Shown here: in pieces, positions 45,271 to 53,832 of the stretch | Numbering within the stretch: the stretch's first letter is position 1 | How the letters are laid out: every line of letters starts with the position of its first letter | Origin: Nocardioides_C sp963700955 | GTDB taxonomy: Bacteria; Actinomycetota; Actinomycetes; Propionibacteriales; Nocardioidaceae | Reading direction: 5' to 3' | NCBI GenBank assembly: GCA_963700955.1 | Contig: CAVOZH010000005.1 | Coordinates: 124,001-188,000 of the forward strand | Length of the DNA stretch: 64,000 nt | Program-made: the position numbers and the translations under genes | Notes under the pieces: model-generated | Database searches by the model: none | Told to the model about the DNA's origin: nothing | What the model saw: the letters and a program-made list of their open reading frames with translations, nothing else

Positions 45271-46209
45271 ATGCGACTCGGAGTTCTCGACATCGGCTCG
45301 AACACCGGCCACCTGCTCGTCGTCGACGCGCACGGGGGTGCGGCGCCCATGCCCGCCTTCTCCTACAAGGAGCCGCTGCGGCTGGCCGAGCATCTCGACG
45401 ACAAGGGCGCCGTCACGGATGCGGGCGTCGAGGCCCTCACCGGTTTCGTCTCGCAGGCACTGGTGGTCGCCGAGGACAAGGGGTGCGAGGAGATCCTCGG
45501 CTTCGCGACCTCGGCGGTGCGCGACGCCGGGAACAGCCCCGCCGTGCTCCAGCACGTGAAGGACCTGACCGGCGTGGAGGTCGGCGTGCTGTCCGGCGAG
45601 GACGAGGCCCGGCTGACCTTCCTCGCCGTACGCCGCTGGTTCGGCTGGTCCTCCGGCCGCCTGGCCGTCTTCGACATCGGCGGCGGCTCGCTCGAGATCG
45701 CCGCGGGCAGCGACGAGGCGCCGGACGTCGCGCAGTCGCTGCCGCTCGGCGCCGGGCGGGTGACCCGCGAGTGGCTGGCCGACCGCGACCCGCCCGCACC
45801 GGAGACCGTCCGCAGCCTGCGCAAGCAGATCCGTGCCGAGATCGCCCGCGACGCCGGCGCGCTGCTGCGAGGCGGTGCCCCCGACCACTCGGTCGCCACG
45901 TCGAAGACCTTCCGCTCGCTCGCGCGGGTGTGCGGCGCGGCTCCCTCCGGAGAGGGCCTGCGGGTACGCCGGGTGCTTCCCGCGGACCTGCTCGCCAGGA
46001 AGCTCCCTGAGCTGGTCGGCATGCCCAACGAGAAGAAGGCCGACCTGCCGGGGGTTTCGGCCAACCGGGCCCACCAGCTCCTCGCGGGGGCGCTGGTGGC
46101 GGACGCCGTCATGGACATCTTCGAGCTCGAGCAGCTCGAGATCTGTCCCTGGGCGCTGCGCGAGGGCGTGATCCTCGAGCGTCTCGACCAGATCAGCGTC
46201 CTCGGATGA
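45271..46209 (+). CDS. Ppx/GppA family phosphatase
   Basis: 312-aa ASKHA-fold phosphatase of the exopolyphosphatase/pppGpp phosphatase family. It has RLGVLDIGSNTGHLLVVDA as phosphate-1, FATSAVRDAGN, GVLSGEDEARLTFLAV and VFDIGGGSLEIA as phosphate-2. It is the short single-lobe-pair form found in actinobacteria, without the C-terminal HD domain of E. coli Ppx. ATG 45271 has GGGAGGGTGAGAGG upstream. The order ppx then isomerase matches Rv0496-Rv0498 of M. tuberculosis. It likely degrades polyphosphate or pppGpp. Confidence 0.88.
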   Translation: MRLGVLDIGSNTGHLLVVDAHGGAAPMPAFSYKEPLRLAEHLDDKGAVTDAGVEALTGFVSQALVVAEDKGCEEILGFATSAVRDAGNSPAVLQHVKDLTGVEVGVLSGEDEARLTFLAVRRWFGWSSGRLAVFDIGGGSLEIAAGSDEAPDVAQSLPLGAGRVTREWLADRDPPAPETVRSLRKQIRAEIARDAGALLRGGAPDHSVATSKTFRSLARVCGAAPSGEGLRVRRVLPADLLARKLPELVGMPNEKKADLPGVSANRAHQLLAGALVADAVMDIFELEQLEICPWALREGVILERLDQISVLG

Positions 46210-46225
46210 CCACCGCGCGCACGCA

Positions 46226-46231
46226 TACCCT
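46226..46231 (+). promoter_or_regulatory. TACCCT -10 box, isomerase gene
   Basis: TACCCT ends six bases before GTG 46238; leaderless initiation is likely although GAGG lies just before the start. Confidence 0.35.
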
Positions 46232-46237
46232 GAGGAG

Positions 46238-47125
46238 GTGAGCGACGTGGCAGATGCGGCCGACGGCACCACGCCCGCCGCTGCTCCGGTGGGGCAGGTC
46301 CAGGTCCAGCACATCTCAGAGCGCGACGGCCCGCTCGTCGCGCTCTCGACCGCCTCGGTCTACCCCGAGTCCACGGCCAACGGCTTCGCGCTCGGCAGGC
46401 GCCTGGGCTACGACGCGGTCGAGGTGATGGTGGGTATCGACCCGGTCAGCCAGGACATCGGGTCGGTCAAGCACCTCTCGGAGTACCACGAGATCCCGAT
46501 CTGCGCCGTACACGCTCCCTGCCTGCTGATCACCCAACGCGTGTGGGGCACCGAGCCGTGGGGAAAGCTCGAGCGCTCCGCCGAGATGGCGCACGAGGTG
46601 GGCGCGGACGTGGTCGTGGTGCACCCGCCGTTCCGGTGGCAGCGGGAGTACGCCCGCAACTTCGTCGAGGGCATCGCCGACCTGGAGCAGCGCACCGGGA
46701 TCGCCTTCGCGGTGGAGAACATGTACCCGTGGCGGGCCTCGAGGCGCGAGATGCAGGTCTACGTGCCGCACTGGAACCCCGCGCACCACGAGTACGCCAA
46801 CGCCACGATCGACCTGTCGCACTCGGCGACGGCCAAGTCCGACCCGGTCGAGATGGCCCGCGCGCTCGGCGACCGGCTGCGCCACATCCACATGACCGAC
46901 GGCACGGGCTCGGCAAAGGACGAGCACCTCGTGCCCGGGCGCGGTCGGCAGCCCTGCGTCGAGCTGCTCGAGCACCTCGCGTCGCAGGACTTCCGCGGGC
47001 ACATCGTGGTCGAGATCAACACCCGCCGCTCGGGCACTCGGGAGGTGCGGGAGCTCGACCTGATGGAGTCGCTGGCGTTCGTCCGGCTGAACTTCGCCGT
47101 CGCGGAGGACCAGGTGACCCCGTGA
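46238..47125 (+). CDS. sugar phosphate isomerase/epimerase-like TIM barrel
   Basis: 295-aa xylose-isomerase-like (AP endonuclease 2 fold) protein. Barrel strands carry likely metal ligands: VEVMVGID, ICAVHAPCLL, VVVHPPF, AFAVENMYPW, ATIDLSHSA, LRHIHMTDGTG and IVVEINTR. The substrate is unknown; Rv0498 of M. tuberculosis is the positional match. The first 20 residues are a variable Ala-rich lead. Its stop overlaps the next GTG by four bases, tying it to the ABC transporter genes. Confidence 0.82.
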   Translation: MSDVADAADGTTPAAAPVGQVQVQHISERDGPLVALSTASVYPESTANGFALGRRLGYDAVEVMVGIDPVSQDIGSVKHLSEYHEIPICAVHAPCLLITQRVWGTEPWGKLERSAEMAHEVGADVVVVHPPFRWQREYARNFVEGIADLEQRTGIAFAVENMYPWRASRREMQVYVPHWNPAHHEYANATIDLSHSATAKSDPVEMARALGDRLRHIHMTDGTGSAKDEHLVPGRGRQPCVELLEHLASQDFRGHIVVEINTRRSGTREVRELDLMESLAFVRLNFAVAEDQVTP

Positions 47126-47865
47126 CCGCCCAGGAGCGCCGGCCCGCCCGGACGGATCAGCGGACAGCCGTCGAGGTCGTCGACCTGCACGTCGTACGCG
47201 GGGGTGTGCGTGCCTGTGACGGGGTGTCCCTCTCCGTGCCCCACGGCCAGGTCACCGGCCTGCTCGGTCCCTCCGGGTGCGGCAAGACCAGCCTGATGCG
47301 ATCTGTCGTCGGAGTGCAGATCGTGGAGTCAGGCACAGTCACGGTCGCCGGGAAGCCTGCAGGTGACCCGAGCCTCCGGCACCGGATCGGCTACCTCACG
47401 CAGGCGCCGAGCGTGTACGACGACCTGACGGTCGAGGAGAACCTCCGCTTCTTCGCCCAGGTGCTCGGCCTCGACCATGACGAGGTGGACCGGTGCATCA
47501 CCGCGGTCGACCTCGACGACCAGCGGCGCAGGTTCGCCAGCCGGCTCTCGGGAGGGCAGCGGTCGCGGGTCTCCCTGGCGGTCGCCCTTCTCGGCAGCCC
47601 CGAGCTGCTCGTGCTCGACGAGCCGACCGTCGGGCTCGACCCCGTCCTCCGCCGCGATCTCTGGCAGCTGTTCCACGACCTCGCCGACCAGGGCGCCGCG
47701 GTGCTCGTCTCGAGCCACGTGATGGACGAGGCCGAACGCTGTGACCGCCTGCTGCTGATGCGTCGCGGCAAGATCCTGGCCGACGACACCCCAGCCGGGC
47801 TGCTCGAGAGCACCGGCGCCCGCAATGTCGAGCATGCGTTCCTCTCCCTCGTGGGGGCGTCCTGA
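47122..47865 (+). CDS. ABC transporter ATP-binding protein
   Basis: 247-aa ATPase: Walker A LLGPSGCGKTSLMR near residue 48, Q-loop LTQAPSVYDDLTVEENL, signature SRLSGGQRSRVSLAVAL, Walker B LLVLDEPTVGLDP and the H-loop LVSSHVMDEAERCD. It is of the ABC-2 exporter type (drug/daunorubicin-like). It starts at GTG 47122 inside the isomerase stop and is joined to the permease by TGATG. Together the two would form a homodimeric exporter. Cargo unknown. Confidence 0.92.
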   Translation: MTAQERRPARTDQRTAVEVVDLHVVRGGVRACDGVSLSVPHGQVTGLLGPSGCGKTSLMRSVVGVQIVESGTVTVAGKPAGDPSLRHRIGYLTQAPSVYDDLTVEENLRFFAQVLGLDHDEVDRCITAVDLDDQRRRFASRLSGGQRSRVSLAVALLGSPELLVLDEPTVGLDPVLRRDLWQLFHDLADQGAAVLVSSHVMDEAERCDRLLLMRRGKILADDTPAGLLESTGARNVEHAFLSLVGAS

Positions 47866-48617
47866 TGCGGCCCCGGATCACGCTGGCGGTGGCGGGGCGG
47901 GTGCTACGACAGCTGCGGCACGACCACCGGACGACGGCGATGCTCGTCGTCCTCCCAGCCGTCGTGCTCACGCTGCTGTGGTGGATGTTCAACGGACGTG
48001 GCTTCGGCTTCACCAACCTCGGCCCGCCTCTGCTCGCGCTGATCCCTTTCATCGTGATGTTCCTGGTCACCTCGGTCACCACGCTGCGCGAGCGGTCGTC
48101 GGGGACCCTCGAACGGCTGCTCGCGATGCCGACCGGGAAGCTCGACTTCCTCGGCGGCTACGCCATCGCCTTCGGCCTCGCCGCGACGGTGCAGTCGGTG
48201 GTCGCCGTACTCCTGTGCGTCTCGGCGCTCGGGCTCGACGTGGCAGGGCCGGTGTGGATGCTCACCGTGGTCGCGGTCGCGGACGCCGTGCTCGGCGCCG
48301 CGCTGGGGCTGTTCGTCTCCGCGTTCGCCCGCACGGAGTTCCAGGCCGTCCAGTTCATGCCCGCCATCGTGATCCCGCAGATCCTGCTGTGCGGTCTGTT
48401 CATCGACCGTGCCCTGATGCCGGGCGTGCTCTCGGCGATCTCGGACCTGCTGCCGCTGTCCTATGCCGTCGACGCGATGAACACGGTCTCCACGACGACC
48501 TCCGACTCCTTCGGCGGGGTCGACCCGAGCGTGTGGGGTGACCTCGCGGTGATCGCCGGGTACGCCCTGGCGTCCCTGGCTCTGGGGGCGGCGACACTGC
48601 GACGGCGCACCGCGTAG
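47865..48617 (+). CDS. ABC-2 type transporter permease
   Basis: 250-aa membrane protein with six predicted helices, including TAMLVVLPAVVLTLLWWMF and PPLLALIPFIVMFLVTSVTTLRERSSGTLERLLAMP. The latter is the ABC-2 family motif linking helix two to the ATPase. QFMPAIVIPQILLCGLF and PLSYAVDAMN are also typical. It starts at ATG 47865 in the TGATG overlap with the ATPase. It probably exports a small hydrophobic compound. No specificity can be read. Confidence 0.92.
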   Translation: MRPRITLAVAGRVLRQLRHDHRTTAMLVVLPAVVLTLLWWMFNGRGFGFTNLGPPLLALIPFIVMFLVTSVTTLRERSSGTLERLLAMPTGKLDFLGGYAIAFGLAATVQSVVAVLLCVSALGLDVAGPVWMLTVVAVADAVLGAALGLFVSAFARTEFQAVQFMPAIVIPQILLCGLFIDRALMPGVLSAISDLLPLSYAVDAMNTVSTTTSDSFGGVDPSVWGDLAVIAGYALASLALGAATLRRRTA

Positions 48618-48671
48618 CCTGGGACAGCCGGTGCCGCGACGAGGCGGCCGGCGACGACGGGAGGAATTTCG

Positions 48672-49601
48672 GTGTTACGGCAGCCGTTGCTGTTGCTCGC
48701 GCGCAGCACGACAGTGAAGAACCTGGTCAGCACGATGCCTGTGTCGAGCCACATCGTGAACCGCTACGTCCCCGGCGAGACCACGGAGACCGCCGTCGAG
48801 GCGACCCGTGCGTTGATCGAGGACGGCCTCCACGTGACCCTCGACTTCCTCGGCGAGGACACCCTCGACCGGGAGCAGGCCGACCACACGGTGGCGGCCT
48901 ACCTCGACCTCCTCGCCTCTCTGAGCGAGCACAACCTGGCGCGCAACGCCGAGGTCTCCGTGAAGCTCTCCGCGATCGGGCAGGCCCTTCCGGGTGACGG
49001 CGAGAAGCTCGCGCTCGAGAACGCGCGCACGATCTGCCACGCCGCCCGCAACGCCGGCACCACGGTCACTCTCGACATGGAGGACCACACCACCACCGAC
49101 TCGACCCTGGGGATCCTGCGCGAGCTGCGCAAGGACTTTCCCGAGACCGGTGCCGTGCTCCAGGCATACCTGCACCGCACCGAGGCCGACTGCCGGGACC
49201 TGGCGTACGAAGGGTCGCGGGTGCGGCTCTGCAAGGGCGCCTACAAGGAGCCCGAGACCGTGGCCTTCCAGGACCGCGCCGAGGTCGACAAGTCCTACGT
49301 GCGCTGCCTCAAGGTGCTCATGAGCGGCCAGGGGTACCCGATGGTCGCGAGCCACGACCCACGGCTGATCGACATCGCCGGCGCCCTCGCGACCCGCTAC
49401 GACCGCACCCAGGGGTCCTACGAGTTCCAGATGCTCTACGGGATCCGGCCCGACGAGCAGCAGCGGCTCGCCGAGGCGGGGGAGAAGGTCCGGGTCTACC
49501 TGCCCTACGGCAACGAGTGGTACGGCTACCTCATGAGACGCATGGCCGAGCGCCCGTCCAACCTGCGATTCTTCCTGAGGTCGTTGGTCTCGAAGAAGTG
49601 A
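48672..49601 (+). CDS. putB: proline dehydrogenase
   Basis: FAD enzyme oxidising proline to pyrroline-5-carboxylate, 309 aa, the monofunctional form. It has VTLDFLGEDTLD, VSVKLSAIGQAL, VTLDMEDH, VLQAYLHRTEADC, RVRLCKGAYKEPE, YEFQMLYGIRPDEQ and VRVYLPYGNEWYGYLMRRMAERP, the family core including the flavin- and substrate-binding Arg pair. GTG 48672 follows GGGAGG. proC, which makes proline from the same intermediate, starts 13 bases after it, so opposite directions of proline metabolism share an operon. Confidence 0.93.
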   Translation: MLRQPLLLLARSTTVKNLVSTMPVSSHIVNRYVPGETTETAVEATRALIEDGLHVTLDFLGEDTLDREQADHTVAAYLDLLASLSEHNLARNAEVSVKLSAIGQALPGDGEKLALENARTICHAARNAGTTVTLDMEDHTTTDSTLGILRELRKDFPETGAVLQAYLHRTEADCRDLAYEGSRVRLCKGAYKEPETVAFQDRAEVDKSYVRCLKVLMSGQGYPMVASHDPRLIDIAGALATRYDRTQGSYEFQMLYGIRPDEQQRLAEAGEKVRVYLPYGNEWYGYLMRRMAERPSNLRFFLRSLVSKK

Positions 49602-49614
49602 GGGAGGTCCTGCC

Positions 49615-50424
49615 GTGTCCCAGCTAGCCATCATCGGCGCCGGCGTCATGGGGGAGACCCTGCTCTCCGGCCTGATCCGCGCCGGGCGGAACGTCGGCGA
49701 GCTGCTGGTCGGCGAGAAGCGGCCCGAGCGCGCCGCCGAGCTCGAGGAGCGGTACGGCGTCGCCGTGGTCGGCAACGTCGAGGCCGCCCAGAAGGCCGAG
49801 ACCCTCGCCCTGGTGGTGAAGCCCCAGGACATGGACGACCTCCTCAAGGAGATCTCGCCCGTCGTACGCCCCGGCCAGCTCGTCGTCTCGCTCGCCGCCG
49901 GAATCACGACCGCCTTCCTCGAGGCTCGGCTCCAGGAGGGTGTCGCCGTCGTCCGGGTCATGCCGAACACGCCGGCGCTCGTGGACGAAGGGATGGCCGC
50001 GATCTCGCGGGGGTCGCACTGCGACGAGCAGCACCTCGTCGAGGCGGAGGCGCTGATGGCCTCGATCGGCAGGGTGATCCGGGTGCCGGAGAAGCAGCAG
50101 GACGCCGTCACGGCGGTGTCGGGCTCCGGCCCGGCATACATCTTCTTCGTCGTCGAGGCGATGATCGAGGCCGGCGTGCACCTCGGCCTTCCCCGCGCGA
50201 CGGCCGCCGAGCTCGTCATGCAGACCGTGGTCGGGTCCGCGAAGCTGCTCCGGGAGACCGGGGAGCACCCTGTGGTGCTGCGTGAACGGGTCACCTCGCC
50301 CGCGGGTACGACGGCCGCAGCGATGCGCGTGCTCGAGGACCACAAGGTCCGCGCCGCATTCCTCGGCGCCCTCGAGGCCGCCCGGGACCGCTCCCGCGCA
50401 CTGCCGAAGGTCTCTGACTCCTAG
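49615..50424 (+). CDS. proC: pyrroline-5-carboxylate reductase
   Basis: Last step of proline synthesis, NAD(P)H-dependent, cytosolic. The 269-aa protein has LAIIGAGVMGETLLSGL at the N-terminus (Rossmann), VVKPQDMDDLL, RVMPNTPALVDEGMAAI, and the C-terminal VSGSGPAYIFFVVEAM and TSPAGTTAAAMRVLE that form the active site. It starts at GTG 49615 behind GGGAGG. In Mycobacterium proC is followed by the small HTH and bS22 genes; here mmsA, acuC and a tandem repeat have come between. The stop codon lies within the first unit of that repeat. Confidence 0.95.
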   Translation: MSQLAIIGAGVMGETLLSGLIRAGRNVGELLVGEKRPERAAELEERYGVAVVGNVEAAQKAETLALVVKPQDMDDLLKEISPVVRPGQLVVSLAAGITTAFLEARLQEGVAVVRVMPNTPALVDEGMAAISRGSHCDEQHLVEAEALMASIGRVIRVPEKQQDAVTAVSGSGPAYIFFVVEAMIEAGVHLGLPRATAAELVMQTVVGSAKLLRETGEHPVVLRERVTSPAGTTAAAMRVLEDHKVRAAFLGALEAARDRSRALPKVSDS

Positions 50425-50517
50425 CGCGTCCTCGGACGGTGCTGGACTCTTCCCTCGGACGCTAGCGCGTCCTCGGACGGTGCTGGACTCTTCCCTCGGA
50501 CGCTAGCGCGTCCTCGG
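50421..50517. repeat. 41-bp tandem repeat, 2.4 copies, between proC and mmsA
   Basis: Two exact 41-bp units (50421-50461, 50462-50502) and a 15-bp partial third (50503-50517). The first unit contains the proC stop, and the partial third is the end of the dehydrogenase gene. Each junction can fold as GGACGC-TAGC-GCGTCC (50457-50472, 50498-50513), so the repeat may act as a double terminator. Confidence 0.9.
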
Positions 50518-51993
50518 GAAGCCGAGATCCACCTCGGACGTCGCCGGGTCGGGCCAGCGCGAGGTCACCACCTTGGACCGGGTGTAGAAGTTCAGGCCGT
50601 CCTGGCCGTACATGTGGCTGTCGCCGAACAGCGACGCCTTCCACCCGCCGAAGGAGTAGTAGGCCACCGGGACCGGGATCGGCACGTTGATGCCGACCAT
50701 GCCGACCTCGACGTCGTGCTGGTAGCGGCGCGCCGCCCCGCCGTCGCGGGTGAAGATCGCGGTGCCGTTGGCGTAGGGGTTGGCGTTGACCAGGCGCAGC
50801 GCGTCGTCGTAGGTCTCCGCCCGCACGACGCAGAGCACCGGTCCGAAGATCTCGTCCGTGTAGACCGTCATCTCCGCAGTGACGTGGTCGAGCAGCGTGG
50901 TGCCGAGGAAGAAGCCGGCAGGCGGCAGGTCCGTCTCGCGGCCGTCGACGACCACCGAGGCGCCCGCCTCCGCACCCGCGCCGATGTAGGAGGCCACCCG
51001 GTCGCGATGCTCCGCGGTGATCAGCGGCCCCATGTCCGTGCCGGGCACCGCTCCGTCACCGATGGCGAGCTTCGGCAGCCGCGCGGCGATCGCGTCGACG
51101 AGCGGCTCACCGACCGAGCCCACAGCGACCACGACGGAGATCGCCATGCAGCGTTCCCCGGCGGAGCCGTAGCCCGCGGAGACTGCCGCGTCGGCGGCCA
51201 GGTCGACGTCTGCGTCGGGCAGGACGACCATGTGGTTCTTCGCCCCGCCCAAGGCCTGTACCCGTTTGCCGTGGGAGGTTCCGCTCTCGTAGATGTAGCG
51301 CGCGACGGGGGTCGAGCCGACGAAGCTCACAGCGGCGACGTCGGGGTGGGTGAGCAGCCCGTCCACCGCCTCCTTGTCCCCGTGGAGCACGGTGAACACG
51401 CCGTCGGGAAGGCCGGCCTCCTGCCACAGCTCTGCCAGGAGGAGGGAGGCGGACGGGTCCTTCTCGCTCGGCTTGAGGACGAACGCGTTGCCGGCCGCGA
51501 TCGCGTTCGCGCACATCCACAGCGGCACCATGACCGGGAAGTTGAAAGGCGTGATCCCGGCGACGACACCGAGCGGTTGTCGCATCGAGTACACGTCCAC
51601 CCCGCTGGAGACCTGCTCGGAGTAACCGCCCTTGAGCAGCTGGGGTACGCCGGTCGCGAACTCGACGTTGTCGAGGCCTCTCGCCACCTCGCCCGCGGCA
51701 TCGGCCAGCACCTTGCCGTGCTCGGCCGTGACGATCGCGGCCAGGTCGTCCGCGCGGTCGTGCAGCAGCTGTCGGAAGGCGAAGAGCACCGCGGCCCTGC
51801 GCGAGAGAGACGACTCCCGCCACTCCAGGGCGGCGTCCCTTGCGCCGGCCACGGCGGCCGCTACGTCGTCGGCTGAGGCGAGAAGGACCTCGCCGGTGAC
51901 CTCGCCCGTGGCCGGGTTGTGGACCGGCGCGCTGCGTGACGAGCCGAGCGCCGAGCGCGTGCCACTGATCCAGTGCTGAATGTGGGTTGTCAC
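50503..51993 (-). CDS. mmsA: CoA-acylating methylmalonate-semialdehyde dehydrogenase
   Basis: Converts (methyl)malonate semialdehyde to propionyl- or acetyl-CoA in valine, beta-alanine or inositol breakdown. The 496-aa ALDH-superfamily protein has ITPFNFPVMVPLWM, LKPSEKDPSA, VSFVGSTPVARYIY, QALGGAKNHMVVLPDAD and the nucleophilic cysteine in GSAGERCMAISV, the MmsA-type signature. EIFGPVLCV and the C-terminal INVPIPVPVAYYSFGGWKASLFGD are also diagnostic. It is convergent with proC; its last codons form the partial third copy of the 41-bp repeat. No linked catabolic genes. Confidence 0.92.
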   Translation of the reverse strand: MTTHIQHWISGTRSALGSSRSAPVHNPATGEVTGEVLLASADDVAAAVAGARDAALEWRESSLSRRAAVLFAFRQLLHDRADDLAAIVTAEHGKVLADAAGEVARGLDNVEFATGVPQLLKGGYSEQVSSGVDVYSMRQPLGVVAGITPFNFPVMVPLWMCANAIAAGNAFVLKPSEKDPSASLLLAELWQEAGLPDGVFTVLHGDKEAVDGLLTHPDVAAVSFVGSTPVARYIYESGTSHGKRVQALGGAKNHMVVLPDADVDLAADAAVSAGYGSAGERCMAISVVVAVGSVGEPLVDAIAARLPKLAIGDGAVPGTDMGPLITAEHRDRVASYIGAGAEAGASVVVDGRETDLPPAGFFLGTTLLDHVTAEMTVYTDEIFGPVLCVVRAETYDDALRLVNANPYANGTAIFTRDGGAARRYQHDVEVGMVGINVPIPVPVAYYSFGGWKASLFGDSHMYGQDGLNFYTRSKVVTSRWPDPATSEVDLGFPRTR

Positions 51994-52142
51994 GGGGCAA
52001 TCGTACTTCTGGGCGACTCGGCGTCCACCGAATCAGTTGCCGAGGTTGAGCTGACGCAGGCGCGTGGGACTGTCTCGCGGCATCGTCTCGCGCCCCGTGG
52101 GACGCTCGGTGGGACCGGGCAACCACGCGAGGAACCAGGTAG

Positions 52143-52148
52143 TAGCGT
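52143..52148 (+). promoter_or_regulatory. TAGCGT -10 box, acuC
   Basis: TAGCGT ends six bases before ATG 52155 with no ribosome site between, consistent with a leaderless acuC transcript. Confidence 0.4.
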
Positions 52149-52154
52149 GGCTAC

Positions 52155-53354
52155 ATGGCCGGCCGTGCGTGCGTCGTGTTCGACAAGACACTCACCGACT
52201 ACGACTTCGGCCCCACTCATCCGATGTCGCCGGTGCGGGTGGACCTCACCATGCGGCTCGCCGACGAGCTCGGTGTGCTTGCCGCACCCGGCGCCGAGGG
52301 CACCGGGCTGCACCAGGTGGCGGCGCCCGTCGCGAGCGACGACCTCATCGCGAGCGTCCACACGGCGGGCCTGATCGAGGCCGTCCAGCGGATGAGTCGC
52401 GACCCGTACCAGGTCGACGAGGCACACGGTCTGGGGTCCGAGGACAACCCGACCTTCGAGAACATGCACGGCGCGGCGGCGCACATCGTCGGCGCCTCGG
52501 TCGAGGCCGCGCGTCGGGTCTGGACCGGCGAGATGCTCCACGCGGCGAACATCACCGGCGGTCTGCACCATGCGATGCCGAGTCGCTCGAGCGGCTTCTG
52601 CATCTACAACGACGTGGCGGTCGCCATCCGCTGGTTGCTCGACAACGGCGCACAGCGGGTGGCGTACGTCGACGTCGACGTCCACCACGGCGACGGTGTC
52701 GAGAAGGTCTTCTGGGACGACCCGCGGGTGCTCACGATCAGCCTGCACGAGACCGGGCAGATGCTGTTCCCCGGGACCGGCTTCCCCCAGGACACCGGTG
52801 GCCCGGACGCCCCGGGCAGCGCTGTGAACGTCGCCCTTCCCCCCGGTACGGCGGACGCCGGGTGGTTGCGGGCCTTCCACGCGGTCGTGCCTCCCCTGGT
52901 CCGGGAGTTCGCCCCAGACATCCTGGTCACCCAGCACGGCTGCGACTCCCACATCGAGGACCCGCTCGCGCACCTGATGCTCACCGTCGACGGACAGCGC
53001 GCGACGTATCTCGCGCTGCATGACCTGGCGCACGAGGTCTGTGACGGCAAGTGGGTCGTCACCGGCGGGGGCGGCTACGCGGTCGTCGACGTGGTGCCTC
53101 GCGCCTGGACACACCTGCTCGCGATCGTCGGGGGGACGCCGCTCGACCCGCACACGCAGACGCCGGAGGGCTGGCGTGAACACGTGCAGACGCTGCTCGG
53201 ACGGGTGGCTCCGTTCCGGCTCACGGACGGTCGCGCACCCGCGTACCGGGACTGGTCCGGCGGCTACGACCCGGCCACATGGCTAGACCGGGCGATCCAC
53301 GCCACGCGTGAGGCCGCCTTCCCGCTCAACGGGCTCGATCACCAACCTTGGTGA
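52155..53354 (+). CDS. acuC: AcuC-type deacetylase
   Basis: Histone-deacetylase-superfamily zinc enzyme, 399 aa. In Bacillus AcuC deacetylates and activates acetyl-CoA synthetase. Markers are TDYDFGPTHPMSPVRVDLTMRLADE, GGLHHAMPSRSSGFCIYNDVAVAI, VAYVDVDVHHGDGVEKVFWDD (zinc-binding Asp/His), TISLHETGQMLFPGTGF and VTGGGGYAVVDVVPRAW with the late catalytic Tyr. All zinc ligands appear present. It is divergent from mmsA, so both may serve acyl-CoA metabolism. Confidence 0.9.
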   Translation: MAGRACVVFDKTLTDYDFGPTHPMSPVRVDLTMRLADELGVLAAPGAEGTGLHQVAAPVASDDLIASVHTAGLIEAVQRMSRDPYQVDEAHGLGSEDNPTFENMHGAAAHIVGASVEAARRVWTGEMLHAANITGGLHHAMPSRSSGFCIYNDVAVAIRWLLDNGAQRVAYVDVDVHHGDGVEKVFWDDPRVLTISLHETGQMLFPGTGFPQDTGGPDAPGSAVNVALPPGTADAGWLRAFHAVVPPLVREFAPDILVTQHGCDSHIEDPLAHLMLTVDGQRATYLALHDLAHEVCDGKWVVTGGGGYAVVDVVPRAWTHLLAIVGGTPLDPHTQTPEGWREHVQTLLGRVAPFRLTDGRAPAYRDWSGGYDPATWLDRAIHATREAAFPLNGLDHQPW

Positions 53355-53459
53355 CCTAGCAGCCGATCGGACGCGTGTCTGTCACGACACGCAACGGTAT
53401 GGGTAAAAAGAGCCCGAAAAGTCACCCCTACCCCACGGGTCACTCTAGGCTCTATTCTC

Positions 53460-53480
53460 ACCTAAGCACATACGTTAGGT
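53460..53480. promoter_or_regulatory. ACCTAA-N9-TTAGGT inverted repeat
   Basis: Exact 6-bp arms around nine bases, 50 bp before the HTH gene start, in an AT-richer stretch (53395-53480) that probably holds its promoter. Candidate operator; the binding protein is unknown. Confidence 0.4.
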
Positions 53481-53530
53481 CTCCGGTGGGGAAGCCGGGG
53501 ACGTGGTGTGCTGTGAAAGTGCGGTGCCTG

Positions 53531-53737
53531 ATGGCCACAAACAACTCAGGGGACATCTCCGACGTGAAGTTCCTGACCGTCGCCGAAGTGGCGACGGTCA
53601 TGCGCGTCTCCAAGATGACCGTGTACCGCCTCGTGCACTCCGGCGAACTGCCGGCTGTGCGAGTGGGGCGCTCGTTCCGAGTGCCTGAGAACGCGGTGAA
53701 CGAGTACCTGCGCAAGAGCTTCTTCCAGACCGGTTGA
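53531..53737 (+). CDS. small excisionase-type HTH DNA-binding protein
   Basis: 68-aa single-domain protein: VKFLTVAEVATVMRVSKMTVYRLVHSGELPAVRVGRSFRVPENAVNEYL is an excisionase/MerR-like winged HTH. It matches the very conserved actinobacterial protein encoded next to proC in M. tuberculosis (Rv0500A). Its basic wing (VRVGRSFRVP) would contact DNA. ATG 53531 gives the family length, though the frame is open to 53375. Target unknown. It is not a phage excisionase: no integrase lies nearby and the gene order is chromosomal. A strong hairpin follows. Confidence 0.88.
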   Translation: MATNNSGDISDVKFLTVAEVATVMRVSKMTVYRLVHSGELPAVRVGRSFRVPENAVNEYLRKSFFQTG

Positions 53738-53758
53738 GCTCGCGTAGACACAACAGAC

Positions 53759-53800
53759 GACGACGGTGGCGGCCTCCTGAGGGAGACCGCCACCGTCGTC
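53759..53800. terminator. strong hairpin after HTH gene
   Basis: GACGACGGTGGCGG (53759-53772) pairs exactly with 53787-53800 around a 14-base loop and is followed by GTTGT. It separates the HTH gene from the convergent CAP-protein gene. Confidence 0.8.
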
Positions 53801-53832
53801 GTTGTGCCGGGAGCTCGTCGGTCCGACGTTCC

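Noticed and set aside
53460..53480. IdeR/DmdR iron box
   Set aside because: Arms are ACCTAA then TTAGGT, the reverse order of the iron-box half-sites, and the spacing differs.
53531..53737. Phage or plasmid excisionase
   Set aside because: No integrase, att site or tRNA end nearby; the gene is in its conserved chromosomal position.
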